A DNA stretch of 64,000 bases from CBDUQN01 sp965369375. Its GTDB lineage: Bacteria; Krumholzibacteriota; Krumholzibacteriia; Krumholzibacteriales; Krumholzibacteriaceae. Below the pieces are notes generated by a model. The model was given only the letters and a program-made list of their open reading frames with translations, made no database searches and was not told the origin of the DNA. Positions within the stretch are counted from its first letter, which is position 1, and each line of letters starts with the position of its first letter. The DNA lies in contig CBDUQN010000002.1 of the NCBI GenBank assembly GCA_965369375.1, positions 1-64,000 of the forward strand. Reading direction: 5' to 3'. The position numbers were made by a program, and so were the translations under genes. This document shows, one piece after another, positions 42,262 through 51,132 of the stretch.

Positions 42262-43381
42262 ATGGAATCGAGAATGACATCGAAGGAGATCGAGGAGCAC
42301 ATCCTCAAAATGGAGGAGCGGCTTTCGGCGCTGCAGGGTTACCTTTGACCTGGAAGGGATGGACAGGGACGCCGCTTCGATAGAGAAGCTGATGGAGGTG
42401 CCGGGCTTCTGGGACGATCGCGAAAAGGCCGAGTCGCTGGTTTCGAGACTCAAGAAACTGAGGGGCAGCCTCGATCCTTTCAGGGCGCTTCAGGAGGACC
42501 TCGAGGCGATTAAGGAGCTGATCGCTCTCGATTCCGAGGTAGAAGAGGAATCGCTCCACGGTGAGATAACCGCCGAGCTCGGCACATTGGAACGCAGGCT
42601 CATCGACTTCGAGATGAAGGTGCTCCTCGGCGGGGAGCATGACGGCGACAACGCGCTGATGAACATACATCCGGGCGCCGGGGGAACGGAATCGCAGGAC
42701 TGGGCCGAGATGCTGGTGCGGCTCTACACGCGGTACCTCGAGCAGAACGGGTACAGTATCCGGATCCTCGATCACCAGCCGGGCGATGAGGCGGGGATCA
42801 AGAACGCCACAATAGAGATAAAAGGCGAGTACGCATACGGCAGGCTTAAATCCGAGAGTGGTATTCACCGGCTCGTGCGCATTTCTCCATTTGACGCGAG
42901 TAAGCGGAGGCATACATCGTTCGCTTCCGTTTTCGTATATCCTGAAATCGATGACAAGGTCGAAGTAGAGATCATTCCGAATGATATTCGTGTCGACACA
43001 TACCGCGCGAGCGGCGCAGGCGGACAACACGTCAACAAGGTTTCCTCCGCCGTTCGGATCACGCATTTTCCGTCGGGGATCGTCGTGCAGTGCCAGAACG
43101 AGCGTTCCCAGCACCGCAACCGGGAAATGTGCATGAGGGTGCTCCGGTCGCGAATCTACGCCAAGCTCCTCGAGAAGGAGGAAGAGAAGAAGGCGAAGAT
43201 CGCCGGAGAAAAAAAGGACATATCCTGGGGAAACCAGATACGCAGTTATGTATTTCAACCATATACAATGGTGAAGGATCATCGCACCGGCGTACAAACG
43301 GGCAATATCCAGGCGGTGATGAACGGGGAGATCGACGAATTCATAGAAGGGTATCTGAGATGGAAGGAAAGGAAGTCGTAA
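42262..43381 (+). CDS. prfB: Peptide chain release factor 2, with programmed +1 frameshift
   Basis: RF2 frees peptides at UGA and UAA. The first 28 codons run from ATG 42262 (after GGAGGAG) and reach CTT TGA at 42343-42348. Reading must slip +1 to GAC at 42347 to make the full 372-residue protein. The second part has the codon-recognition tripeptide SPF (RISPFDASKRRH) and the catalytic GGQ motif (ASGAGGQHVNKVSSAVRITH). The SPF tripeptide is the RF2 type rather than the PxT of RF1. Listing the gene only from 42359 would lose its regulated start. Confidence 0.97.
42332..42349 (+). promoter_or_regulatory. RF2 autoregulatory +1 frameshift site
   Basis: The site reads CAGGGT TAC CTT TGA C, with a Shine-Dalgarno-like AGGG three bases before the slip codon CTT and the UGA stop followed by C. 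It matches the classic prfB arrangement, in which low RF2 lets ribosomes slip from CTT into the +1 frame at TTT. Confidence 0.93.
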
Positions 43382-43382
43382 C

Positions 43383-44879
43383 GTGACGGGTGAGGACCCG
43401 AAATCAAACGCAGGGAAGGAACGGGATCAGCGTATACTCAAGCTCGACCAGCTCCGCGCCATGGGCATCAATCCATATCCATACCGTTTCGAGCGAACGC
43501 ATCACATCGCTGCTGCGGTGGCTGGGGAGGAGAAACTCACATCGGCCGGGACCGAGCTCGTTCTCGCCGGCCGGGTGATGTCGCTGCGAAAGCACGGTCA
43601 CGCGGCTTTCGGAAACATCAAGGACAGTACGGGTACGATCCAGTTCTATATCAAGGAGGACGAGATCGGCGAGGCGGCGTTCGAGGCCTTCAAGCTCGTC
43701 GATGTCGGCGACATCATCGGGATCACCGGGGTGTTCTTCCGCACGCGGACAGAGGAGCTGACGCTCAGGATCGGAGTGCTCGAGCTTCTCTGCAAGGCAC
43801 TCAGGCCGCTTCCCGAAAAGTACCACGGGCTGCAAAACAAGGAACTCCGGTATCGTCGCAGGTATGTCGATCTCATTGTCAATGATGATGTGGTGCAAGT
43901 TTTTCTCATGAGATCGAAAATCATCGAGACCGTGAGACGGTTTCTGCTCGACAACGACTTCGTGGAAGTCGAAACGCCTATTCTGCAGCCGATATACGGC
44001 GGCGCCGTGGCGAGACCGTTCATGACCCATCACAACGCTCTCGGGATGGATCTGTATTTGCGCATCGCGGATGAGCTCTATCTCAAGCGTCTCATAGCGG
44101 GCGGCATGGAACGCGTCTTCGAATTCGCCAAGGATTTCCGAAACGAGGGCATGGATCGATCTCACAATCCCGAGTTTACCATGCTCGAATGCTACGCGGC
44201 CTACTGGGATTACAATGACATGATGAATTTCGTCGAGCAGATGTTTTCCGCTCTTTCGGTGGGAGTGCTGGGAACGAACAAGTTCGTCTATTCGGAAACC
44301 GAACTCGATTTCTCTCCGCCCTGGCGGAGGTTGAAATTCTTTGAAGCTCTCGAGACGGTGACGGGAGCGGATCTAGCCGGCGCCGATGAGAAGAAACTTG
44401 GACGTTTGGCGAAAGACGGAAATATCGATCTCGAAGGTGTAACGGGAAGAGCCGGCCTTCTCGATGCTCTCTTTTCCGAGCTCGTCGAACCTACGCTCAT
44501 CCAGCCCACCTTTGTAATGGATTATCCTGTGGAGCTCTCGCCGCTCGCGAAGCTGCATCGCGAGACGGAGGGTCTTGTGGAGCGGTTCGAACCGTATATA
44601 GCCGGACTCGAAATCGGGAACGCGTTCAGCGAGCTCAATGACCCTCTCGATCAGCGTAACCGCTTCGAGCGGCAGAACGCGGCGCGCGCGGCCGGGGCTG
44701 CCGAGGCCCACCCGATCGATGAAGATTACCTCCGGGCGCTCGAGCACGGCATGCCGCCGACGGGAGGGCTCGGAATCGGAATAGACAGGGTGATCATGTT
44801 GCTCACCGACTCGCCTTCCATTCGGGACGTCATCCTCTTTCCCCAGATGCGCCCCGAGGAAGGCAGGGAGAAAGAGTGA
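43383..44879 (+). CDS. lysS: Lysyl-tRNA synthetase, class II
   Basis: A 498-residue class II enzyme that charges tRNA-Lys. The N-terminal OB fold (about 1-150) binds the anticodon (LAGRVMSLRKHGHAAFGNIK). The catalytic domain has motif 1 (VRRFLLDNDFVEVETPILQP), motif 2 (FEFAKDFRNEGMDRSHNPEF) and motif 3 (LGIGIDRVIMLLTDSPSIRD). GTG 43383 follows the prfB stop by one base. It is the usual partner downstream of prfB. Confidence 0.96.
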   Translation: MTGEDPKSNAGKERDQRILKLDQLRAMGINPYPYRFERTHHIAAAVAGEEKLTSAGTELVLAGRVMSLRKHGHAAFGNIKDSTGTIQFYIKEDEIGEAAFEAFKLVDVGDIIGITGVFFRTRTEELTLRIGVLELLCKALRPLPEKYHGLQNKELRYRRRYVDLIVNDDVVQVFLMRSKIIETVRRFLLDNDFVEVETPILQPIYGGAVARPFMTHHNALGMDLYLRIADELYLKRLIAGGMERVFEFAKDFRNEGMDRSHNPEFTMLECYAAYWDYNDMMNFVEQMFSALSVGVLGTNKFVYSETELDFSPPWRRLKFFEALETVTGADLAGADEKKLGRLAKDGNIDLEGVTGRAGLLDALFSELVEPTLIQPTFVMDYPVELSPLAKLHRETEGLVERFEPYIAGLEIGNAFSELNDPLDQRNRFERQNAARAAGAAEAHPIDEDYLRALEHGMPPTGGLGIGIDRVIMLLTDSPSIRDVILFPQMRPEEGREKE

Positions 44880-44884
44880 GATAG

Positions 44885-46141
44885 ATGCACTATTCTCTCT
44901 CGATAGCGCTGCGGTATCTGCGAAAGAGACGTCGCAGCGGTTTCGTTTCACGCGTCACGATGATCGCCGTCGGGGGAACCTTTGTCGGCGTCGCAACGCT
45001 CATTATCGTTCTCTCGCTCATGAATGGTTTCGAGAGCGAGCTCCGCAGCAGGATCATCGGATTCAACACCCACGTTCTCGTCTTTGCGAGAACCCCGGGA
45101 TCGTGGACCGGCATCGATTCGATCGCGGCCGAGATCGAATCGATACCGAATGTCGTCGCATCAGCGCCGTTCGTGAGGGGGGAAGCGCTGGTCTATTACG
45201 AGATGGTGCCCGGTGTCAGGGTGAAAACGAAAGGCGTGATCGTCAAGGGGGTGGAGCTCAACAGGGAACGGAATGTATCGACCGTGATTGATTCCATCTC
45301 GCCTCCCGTTCGATCGTTCATCGTGGATGGCTTCGAGGAGGACGAGGATCTGCCGGGGATCGTATTCGGAAAGGATCTCGGCAAGGATTTGAGAATCTAT
45401 CTCGGCGAGGTGGTAACGCTCGTAACCACCCCCGCGAAGCTCAGGGTCGGCAAGATCCATCCGCGGACGCGTGATTTCCGCGTTATAGGTTTCTTCAAGA
45501 CGGGGGTCTACGAATTCGACTCCCGGTTCGCCTACATCGACATCGGAGAGGCGGAGAGCTTTTTCGATTTCGAGGCGGCGACACGGGGGCTCGGCATCAA
45601 GGTGGAGGATATCTACCAGGCCGATTCCGTCGACGAGGAAATAAATGAACGGCTGCAGTCTTACGTCTACGGCACGAACAACTGGATACAGCTCAACCGG
45701 AATCTCTTCAGTTATATAAAAGTCGAGAAGATATTGATGTTCCTGCTTCTCACCCTGATCATTCTCGTTGCCGCCTTCAATCTCGTCGGAATGTTGACGA
45801 TGGTAATCATGGAGAAGCGCAGCGAGATCGGGATACTGCGGTCGATGGGCGCATCGTCCGGCGGGATCATGTCGATATTCATGATCGAGGGAACGTTGAT
45901 AGGCGTCATAGGGACTATAATGGGAATCGCTGCAGGGCTCGGTATCTGCGCGATTCTGAGTTCGGTGAAGATAGATCTTCCCGCGGATGTCTACTTTATC
46001 AATACCCTCCCCGTCCTCGTTCAGGGACAGGATATAGTGATAGTAAGTCTCGCGTCACTCTTCATATCGTTTGTCGCGGCGGTCTATCCGAGCTGGGAGG
46101 CGTGCCGTCTTATGCCGCTCGACGTTATCCGGTATGACTGA
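44885..46141 (+). CDS. lolC: Lipoprotein-releasing ABC transporter permease (LolC/LolE)
   Basis: The membrane subunit of the LolCDE system, which frees lipoproteins from the inner membrane for LolA. The 418-residue protein has a first helix (TFVGVATLIIVLSLMNGFES), a large periplasmic domain of about 200 residues, and three helices in the FtsX-like C-terminal half (VEKILMFLLLTLIILVAAFN, GTLIGVIGTIMGIAAGLGI, DIVIVSLASLFISFVAAVYP). ISLR-like SIALRYLRKRRRSG at the start is typical. Only one permease is in view, so it may form a homodimer or pair with a LolE elsewhere. Confidence 0.93.
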   Translation: MHYSLSIALRYLRKRRRSGFVSRVTMIAVGGTFVGVATLIIVLSLMNGFESELRSRIIGFNTHVLVFARTPGSWTGIDSIAAEIESIPNVVASAPFVRGEALVYYEMVPGVRVKTKGVIVKGVELNRERNVSTVIDSISPPVRSFIVDGFEEDEDLPGIVFGKDLGKDLRIYLGEVVTLVTTPAKLRVGKIHPRTRDFRVIGFFKTGVYEFDSRFAYIDIGEAESFFDFEAATRGLGIKVEDIYQADSVDEEINERLQSYVYGTNNWIQLNRNLFSYIKVEKILMFLLLTLIILVAAFNLVGMLTMVIMEKRSEIGILRSMGASSGGIMSIFMIEGTLIGVIGTIMGIAAGLGICAILSSVKIDLPADVYFINTLPVLVQGQDIVIVSLASLFISFVAAVYPSWEACRLMPLDVIRYD

Positions 46142-46228
46142 GCGCCAATTCCGTTAAGCGCGGCTCGAGAGGCATGCTAGAGGGCGTCTTGCTATAAGTG
46201 GAGCGAGTAAGTATATTTAAATACATCT

Positions 46229-46915
46229 GTGTGTATCTTGAAGGCAGAAGACGTTTGGAAGACCTTTCCGGGCTCGAAGGGGACGATCGAGGTTCTGACA
46301 GGTTTGAACCTCTCGGTGCGCGAGGGTGAAATAGCTGTAATTATCGGAGATTCCGGGGTGGGCAAAAGCACGCTGCTTCATATTCTCGGCACGCTCGACG
46401 TGCCGGACAGGGGCAGGGTCTTCATCCAGGGCAGGGATCCACGGGAGTGCTCGAGCGCCGAACTCAATGAGATACGGAACCGTAACATTGGATTTATATT
46501 CCAGTTCCACTATCTTCTGCCCGAATTCGATGCGCTCGAAAACGTGATGATGCCGGCTATCCTGAGAGGCACCGGGAGGGAGGCGGCCGAGAAGCGGGCA
46601 ACGATGCTTCTCGCCGAGGTCGGCCTTGAAGAGCGTGTTTCGCACCGGCCGGCAGAGCTCTCTGGAGGAGAGCAGCAGCGGATCGCCGTTGCGAGAGCCC
46701 TTATGAACGCGCCGGCGATCGTGCTGGCGGACGAGCCCTCGGGCAACCTCGACGAGCGCAACAGTGAAGGGCTGCACTCGTTGATTCAGGAGCTCAGCAG
46801 ATCGAAGAAACAGACATTTGTCATCGTGACGCACAAGAAGGAATTGTTACTGAAAGCCGACAGGACGCTCGTTTTACGAGAAGGGATTCTGCACGATATG
46901 GATGGCGCCGGGTAG
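46229..46915 (+). CDS. lolD: Lipoprotein-releasing ABC transporter ATPase LolD
   Basis: The ATPase of LolCDE. The 228-residue protein has Walker A GDSGVGKSTLLH near residue 46, the Q-loop FIFQFHYLLPEFDALENVMM, the ABC signature LSGGEQQRIAVARAL and Walker B IVLADEPSGNLD. The TGLNLSVREGE region and the FHYLLPEF motif suit LolD. The frame opens at GTG 46229, and TTG 46238 is another possible start with no strong ribosome site for either. It lies 87 bases after lolC. Confidence 0.94.
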   Translation: MCILKAEDVWKTFPGSKGTIEVLTGLNLSVREGEIAVIIGDSGVGKSTLLHILGTLDVPDRGRVFIQGRDPRECSSAELNEIRNRNIGFIFQFHYLLPEFDALENVMMPAILRGTGREAAEKRATMLLAEVGLEERVSHRPAELSGGEQQRIAVARALMNAPAIVLADEPSGNLDERNSEGLHSLIQELSRSKKQTFVIVTHKKELLLKADRTLVLREGILHDMDGAG

Positions 46916-46923
46916 GAGCAATC

Positions 46924-47427
46924 ATGATTTGTCAGTTCTGCAAGACACGCGAAGCATCGATTCACTTTACGAACGTCGTTGGCAAAAAGGTGAACAAGAT
47001 TCACATCTGCCACCACTGCGCCGAGGAGAAGGGATTCGACTACCTGAAAAAGAGCAATTTCGCCATGGGAGATCTGCTATCCGGCCTCTTCGAATCGTCC
47101 GCGGAGCAGATGGAATCGGGGAGCACGAAGAACAAGTGTCCCAACTGCGGAACGCACTTCGCCAACTTCAAGAAGGTCGGAAGGCTCGGATGCTCGCAAT
47201 GCTATGAATCATTCGAGGCCGAGTTGCTGCCGCTGCTGAGATCCATTCATGGCAACACGACCCATATGGGGAAGGTGCCGAAGCGTTTCTGCCGGCAGGT
47301 CAATTTGCACAGAAGGGTCAGGGAGCTTCAGGAAGAGCTCGGAAGAGCCGTCGAGCGTGAGGAATACGAGCGGGCCGCCGAGATCAGGGATGAGATCAAG
47401 AACTTAAGACAGTGCGAAAACAAGTGA
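46924..47427 (+). CDS. mcsA: McsA, activator of protein-arginine kinase
   Basis: McsA has zinc fingers and a UVR motif and activates McsB. The 167-residue protein has four Cys pairs (CQFCKTREA, CHHCAEEKG, CPNCGTHF, CSQCYESFE) and a C-terminal UVR motif (LQEELGRAVEREEYERAAEI). The order mcsA-mcsB-clpC that follows makes the name firm. It starts 8 bases after lolD, so it may be transcribed with the lol genes. Confidence 0.93.
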   Translation: MICQFCKTREASIHFTNVVGKKVNKIHICHHCAEEKGFDYLKKSNFAMGDLLSGLFESSAEQMESGSTKNKCPNCGTHFANFKKVGRLGCSQCYESFEAELLPLLRSIHGNTTHMGKVPKRFCRQVNLHRRVRELQEELGRAVEREEYERAAEIRDEIKNLRQCENK

Positions 47428-47434
47428 GATCATC

Positions 47435-48496
47435 GTGATTGCATTTCAGGAACTGATACAGAAACCATCCGCATGGCTCTCCGGCGAGAACGAGGAGGGT
47501 GAGATCGTTCTGTCCTGCAGGGTGCGTCTCGCGAGAAATCTCGACAAGCGTCCATTCACGCACGGTTCAAAACCCGAATTTTTGGGGGCGATTCGCGAGG
47601 AGATTGTTTCCGCCCTCAAGAAAACATCTTCGATGAAGAAGACGCTCGTAATAGACATGGATGCCATCTCCGAGTCGGAGCGCATGGTCCTCGCCGAGCG
47701 GCACCTCATCACGAGAGACATGGTAAAGAACTACAAGAGCAGGGGGCTCGCGTCTATTGCAAGCGAAAAGCTGAGCGTTATGATAAACGAAGAGGATCAT
47801 CTGAGACTTCAATCGGTTGAATCGGGGCTCTCTTTCAAGCAGGCCTTCGTTAGGATGAGCAAGCTCGATCGCGATCTCGACGAGCATCTCCAGTACGCGT
47901 TCAGCGAGAAACTCGGATTCCTCACGGCGTGTCCGACGAATGTCGGCACGGGGCTGCGTGTTTCGGCAATGGTTCATCTGCCCGGCCTCGTCCACAACAA
48001 GGATATCAGCCAAATAATAGATGGGCTGCGCAGCGTTCGCCTGACAGTGAGGGGGCTCTACGGAGAGGGTTCCGAGATCATGGGAAACTTCGTCCAGATC
48101 TCGAACAGCATCACGCTCGGTCTCTCTGAAGAGGACACGGTGAAGAACCTCGAATCGCACATCAGGAAGGTGCTGGAATTCGAAAAGAAAGCACGCGAGG
48201 TAATACTCACGAAGGCACGGAGCTTGCTGGAAGACAAGATTTGGAGGGCGTACGGTTTATGCAAAACGGCCCGCATTGTAACTTCAAAAGAGGCAATGGG
48301 TTTGATTTCCGCCGTGCGCATGGGTGTCGGTCTGGGTGTTATTACGGATGTCAAATTGTCAGTTCTCAACCAGCTTCTGATCATGATACAGCCGATGCAT
48401 CTGCAGCGGCTGCATAAGCGGGCGATGGGGCCGGAAGAGCGGGACATGGCCAGGGCTGATTATATCCGTGCTATATTGGCAGAGAAGAGGCCTTGA
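47435..48496 (+). CDS. mcsB: Protein-arginine kinase McsB
   Basis: McsB phosphorylates Arg residues on proteins to mark them for ClpC in Gram-positive bacteria. The 353-residue protein is of the phosphagen kinase fold: EIVLSCRVRLARNLDKRPF near the start (ATP-binding Arg residues), VESGLSFKQAFVRMSKLDRD, and LTACPTNVGTGLRVSAMVHL with the conserved catalytic Cys. The end, AMGPEERDMARADYIRAIL, is the usual C-terminus with the RDxxRA-type motif that binds phospho-Arg. GTG 47435 is the start. CtsR, the usual first gene of the Bacillus operon, is absent here. Confidence 0.94.
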   Translation: MIAFQELIQKPSAWLSGENEEGEIVLSCRVRLARNLDKRPFTHGSKPEFLGAIREEIVSALKKTSSMKKTLVIDMDAISESERMVLAERHLITRDMVKNYKSRGLASIASEKLSVMINEEDHLRLQSVESGLSFKQAFVRMSKLDRDLDEHLQYAFSEKLGFLTACPTNVGTGLRVSAMVHLPGLVHNKDISQIIDGLRSVRLTVRGLYGEGSEIMGNFVQISNSITLGLSEEDTVKNLESHIRKVLEFEKKAREVILTKARSLLEDKIWRAYGLCKTARIVTSKEAMGLISAVRMGVGLGVITDVKLSVLNQLLIMIQPMHLQRLHKRAMGPEERDMARADYIRAILAEKRP

Positions 48497-48529
48497 AATG
48501 GCAGCTGATGGAAAGGACACTGGAGGAAT

Positions 48530-50977
48530 ATGAACGATAAGTTCACTGAACGAGTACGTAAGGTGATCTACCTTGCCCGGGATGAGGCAAACAGGTTGCA
48601 GCATGATTATATCGGAACCGAGCATCTGCTTCTCGGAATCGTGCGGGAGGGCGATGGAATCGCGGCGAGGGTTCTGCAGAAGCTCGATCTCGACCTCGAT
48701 CAGATCCAGCAGGCCATAGAGCATATCGTCAAGCCAAGCGGCGGGACGCTCATGCTCGGTGAGATCCCCCTGACGCCGAGAGCCAAGCGGGTTCTCGAGC
48801 TCTCCGTGGAGGAGGCGAGACTCCTCGGTCACAACTATGTCGGAACCGAGCATCTGCTTCTCGGTCTCATCCGTGAAGGTGACGGTGTTGCGGCGAGGGT
48901 TCTGCTCGAACTCGGTGTCGACCGAAAGCGCGTTCGTGAAGAGATCATGAAGATACTCAACCAGGGCGGAGGCGGCCCGAGAGGAGCAAAGGCGCGAAGG
49001 GAGAAGAGCGAATCCCCCACGCTCGACCAGTTCGGCCGCGATTTGACCAAGCTCGCCGGTGACAACAAGCTCGATCCGATTACCGGGAGGGATCAGGAGA
49101 TCAGCCGTGTCATTCAGATTCTCTGTCGCAGGAAAAAGAACAACCCCGTGCTTATCGGAGAGCCGGGCGTCGGCAAGACCGCCATAGTCGAGGGTCTTGC
49201 CCAGGGGATCATGGAAAACAAGGTCCCCGAGCTGCTCAGGGGCAAGAGGATAACGACACTCGACCTTGCATCTATTGTAGCTGGAACGAAATACAGGGGA
49301 CAGTTTGAGGAACGCTTGAAGACGATCATCAACGAGATTAGTGAAAACGACCAGATCATAATCTTCATCGACGAGATACATACCATCGTCGGCGCCGGCG
49401 GCGCGGAGGGTGCGATCGATGCATCGAACATGCTCAAACCCGCGCTCGCGCGCGGTGAGATCCAGTGCATCGGCGCGACGACACTCAACGAGTACCGCAA
49501 GTACATCGAGAAGGACGGGGCGCTCGAGCGCAGGTTCCAGCCGATTCTCATCAATCCGCCGACGGAGGAAGAAACGATACAGATAATTATGGGCCTGCGT
49601 GATAAATACGAGGCCCACCACCGGACGAAATTCACCGACGAGGCGGTACGGCAGGCAGTTTATCTCTCCCAGCGGTACATCCAGGGGAGGTTCCTGCCGG
49701 ACAAGGCGATCGACGTGATAGACGAAGCGGGCGCCAGGGCGAGGTTATCGGTTACGACGGTGCCCGATTCGCTCCGTGATCTCGAGCGCAAAATCGAAGA
49801 GATTTCGAAAGAGAAGGAATCGTCCATTCAGGCGCAGGAGTTCGAGAAGGCTGCGTCATTCAGGGATGAGGAGAAGGAACTCCGTAAGATATTGAAGGAT
49901 AAACACCGCGAGTGGAGTGAATCGAGGCAGGAGAACGAGTCGGAAGTCACTGAGAAGGACATTGCCTGCGTTATTTCCGCCATGACGGGGATTCCCGTTT
50001 CCGATGTCGAGGAGGAGGAGACGGCAAAACTTCTCAATCTCGAAAACGAGCTCCGCAATCGTGTTGTCGGCCAGGAGGAGGCGCTCAAGGCGATAGCTAC
50101 GTCCGTGAGGCGAAACCGCGCAGGTCTGCGGGATCCGCGCCGGCCGATAGGCTCGTTCATGTTCCTCGGGCCCACGGGAGTAGGAAAAACAGAGCTAGCG
50201 AGGACGTTGTCGGCTATGCTCTTCGAGAGCGAAGATGCCCTCATTCAGATAGACATGTCGGAGTATATGGAGAAATTCGCGATTTCGCGGCTCATAGGCG
50301 CCCCTCCGGGATATGTCGGTTACGAGGAGGGCGGGCAGCTCACAGAGAAGGTGCGGCGCAAACCATACTCGGTCGTTCTGCTCGACGAGATCGAAAAAGC
50401 GCATCCCGATGTATTCAACCTCCTGCTGCAGATTCTCGAAGACGGCAGTCTCACCGATTCCTTCGGGCGACGGGTTGATTTCAAGAATACCGTTCTCATC
50501 ATGACCTCCAACGTCGGCGCGAAGGCGATCAAGGGCACGAGGGGTCTCGGATTCATTTCCGAGGGAGTGGACAGCGGATATCAGCAGATGAAGTCGCGGG
50601 TTCTCGAGGAAGCGAAAAAGCTTTTCAATCCGGAGTTTATCAACAGGCTCGACGAGTTCATCGTATTCCGGCACCTCGACCGCGAAAATCTGATGCAGAT
50701 CATCGATATCCTGCTGAGAGACCTCTACACGAGGCTCGAATCCCAGAATATCGATTTCGAAATTGCAGTCTCGGCGAAGGAGTTCATACTGGAAAAGGGA
50801 TACAATCCCGAACTGGGAGCGCGGCCGCTGAAGCGGGCAATCCAGAAATGTCTCGAGGATCCCCTGAGCGAGAAGATGCTCAGCGGACAGATCAGCCGCA
50901 AAAACAAGCTTTTGATAACGGCGAAACCGGGCGATGAGAACTTGAGCTTCGAGACGGAAAAAACGGTATCCTCCTAG
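48530..50977 (+). CDS. clpC: AAA+ unfoldase ClpC
   Basis: ClpC unfolds proteins for ClpP. The 815-residue protein has two N-domain repeats (DYIGTEHLLLGIVREGDGIA and NYVGTEHLLLGLIREGDGVA), a first AAA domain with GEPGVGKTAIVEGLA, a UVR-like middle helix (QAQEFEKAASFRDEEKELRK) and a second AAA domain with GPTGVGKTELA and ends in TETEK-type residues. The UVR-like middle region marks ClpC rather than ClpA. It starts 33 bases after mcsB with GGAGGA. Its neighbours McsA and McsB support a phospho-Arg quality-control role. Confidence 0.96.
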   Translation: MNDKFTERVRKVIYLARDEANRLQHDYIGTEHLLLGIVREGDGIAARVLQKLDLDLDQIQQAIEHIVKPSGGTLMLGEIPLTPRAKRVLELSVEEARLLGHNYVGTEHLLLGLIREGDGVAARVLLELGVDRKRVREEIMKILNQGGGGPRGAKARREKSESPTLDQFGRDLTKLAGDNKLDPITGRDQEISRVIQILCRRKKNNPVLIGEPGVGKTAIVEGLAQGIMENKVPELLRGKRITTLDLASIVAGTKYRGQFEERLKTIINEISENDQIIIFIDEIHTIVGAGGAEGAIDASNMLKPALARGEIQCIGATTLNEYRKYIEKDGALERRFQPILINPPTEEETIQIIMGLRDKYEAHHRTKFTDEAVRQAVYLSQRYIQGRFLPDKAIDVIDEAGARARLSVTTVPDSLRDLERKIEEISKEKESSIQAQEFEKAASFRDEEKELRKILKDKHREWSESRQENESEVTEKDIACVISAMTGIPVSDVEEEETAKLLNLENELRNRVVGQEEALKAIATSVRRNRAGLRDPRRPIGSFMFLGPTGVGKTELARTLSAMLFESEDALIQIDMSEYMEKFAISRLIGAPPGYVGYEEGGQLTEKVRRKPYSVVLLDEIEKAHPDVFNLLLQILEDGSLTDSFGRRVDFKNTVLIMTSNVGAKAIKGTRGLGFISEGVDSGYQQMKSRVLEEAKKLFNPEFINRLDEFIVFRHLDRENLMQIIDILLRDLYTRLESQNIDFEIAVSAKEFILEKGYNPELGARPLKRAIQKCLEDPLSEKMLSGQISRKNKLLITAKPGDENLSFETEKTVSS

Positions 50978-51132
50978 AGTGGGGGAACCTTCCTTCCCGC
51001 AAAATCGTTTAATGTAAAGAGAAGCCTAAAACCGGGCGTATGGGAGCATTCTGCATGTGCCTTTTACGTTTGCAAAGGATATGGGCCTATGCTAGCATAT
51101 ACCGAATTTTTTGCAAGTCGAATAGGTGGAAT

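Noticed and set aside
48359..49621. Minus-strand ORF (420 residues) across mcsB and clpC
   Set aside because: Both genes on the plus strand are certain, and this frame is a by-product of GC-rich codon use.
50978..51132. Terminator between clpC and bamA
   Set aside because: A short GGGAA/TTCCC stem is present, but no T-run follows, so the support is too weak.
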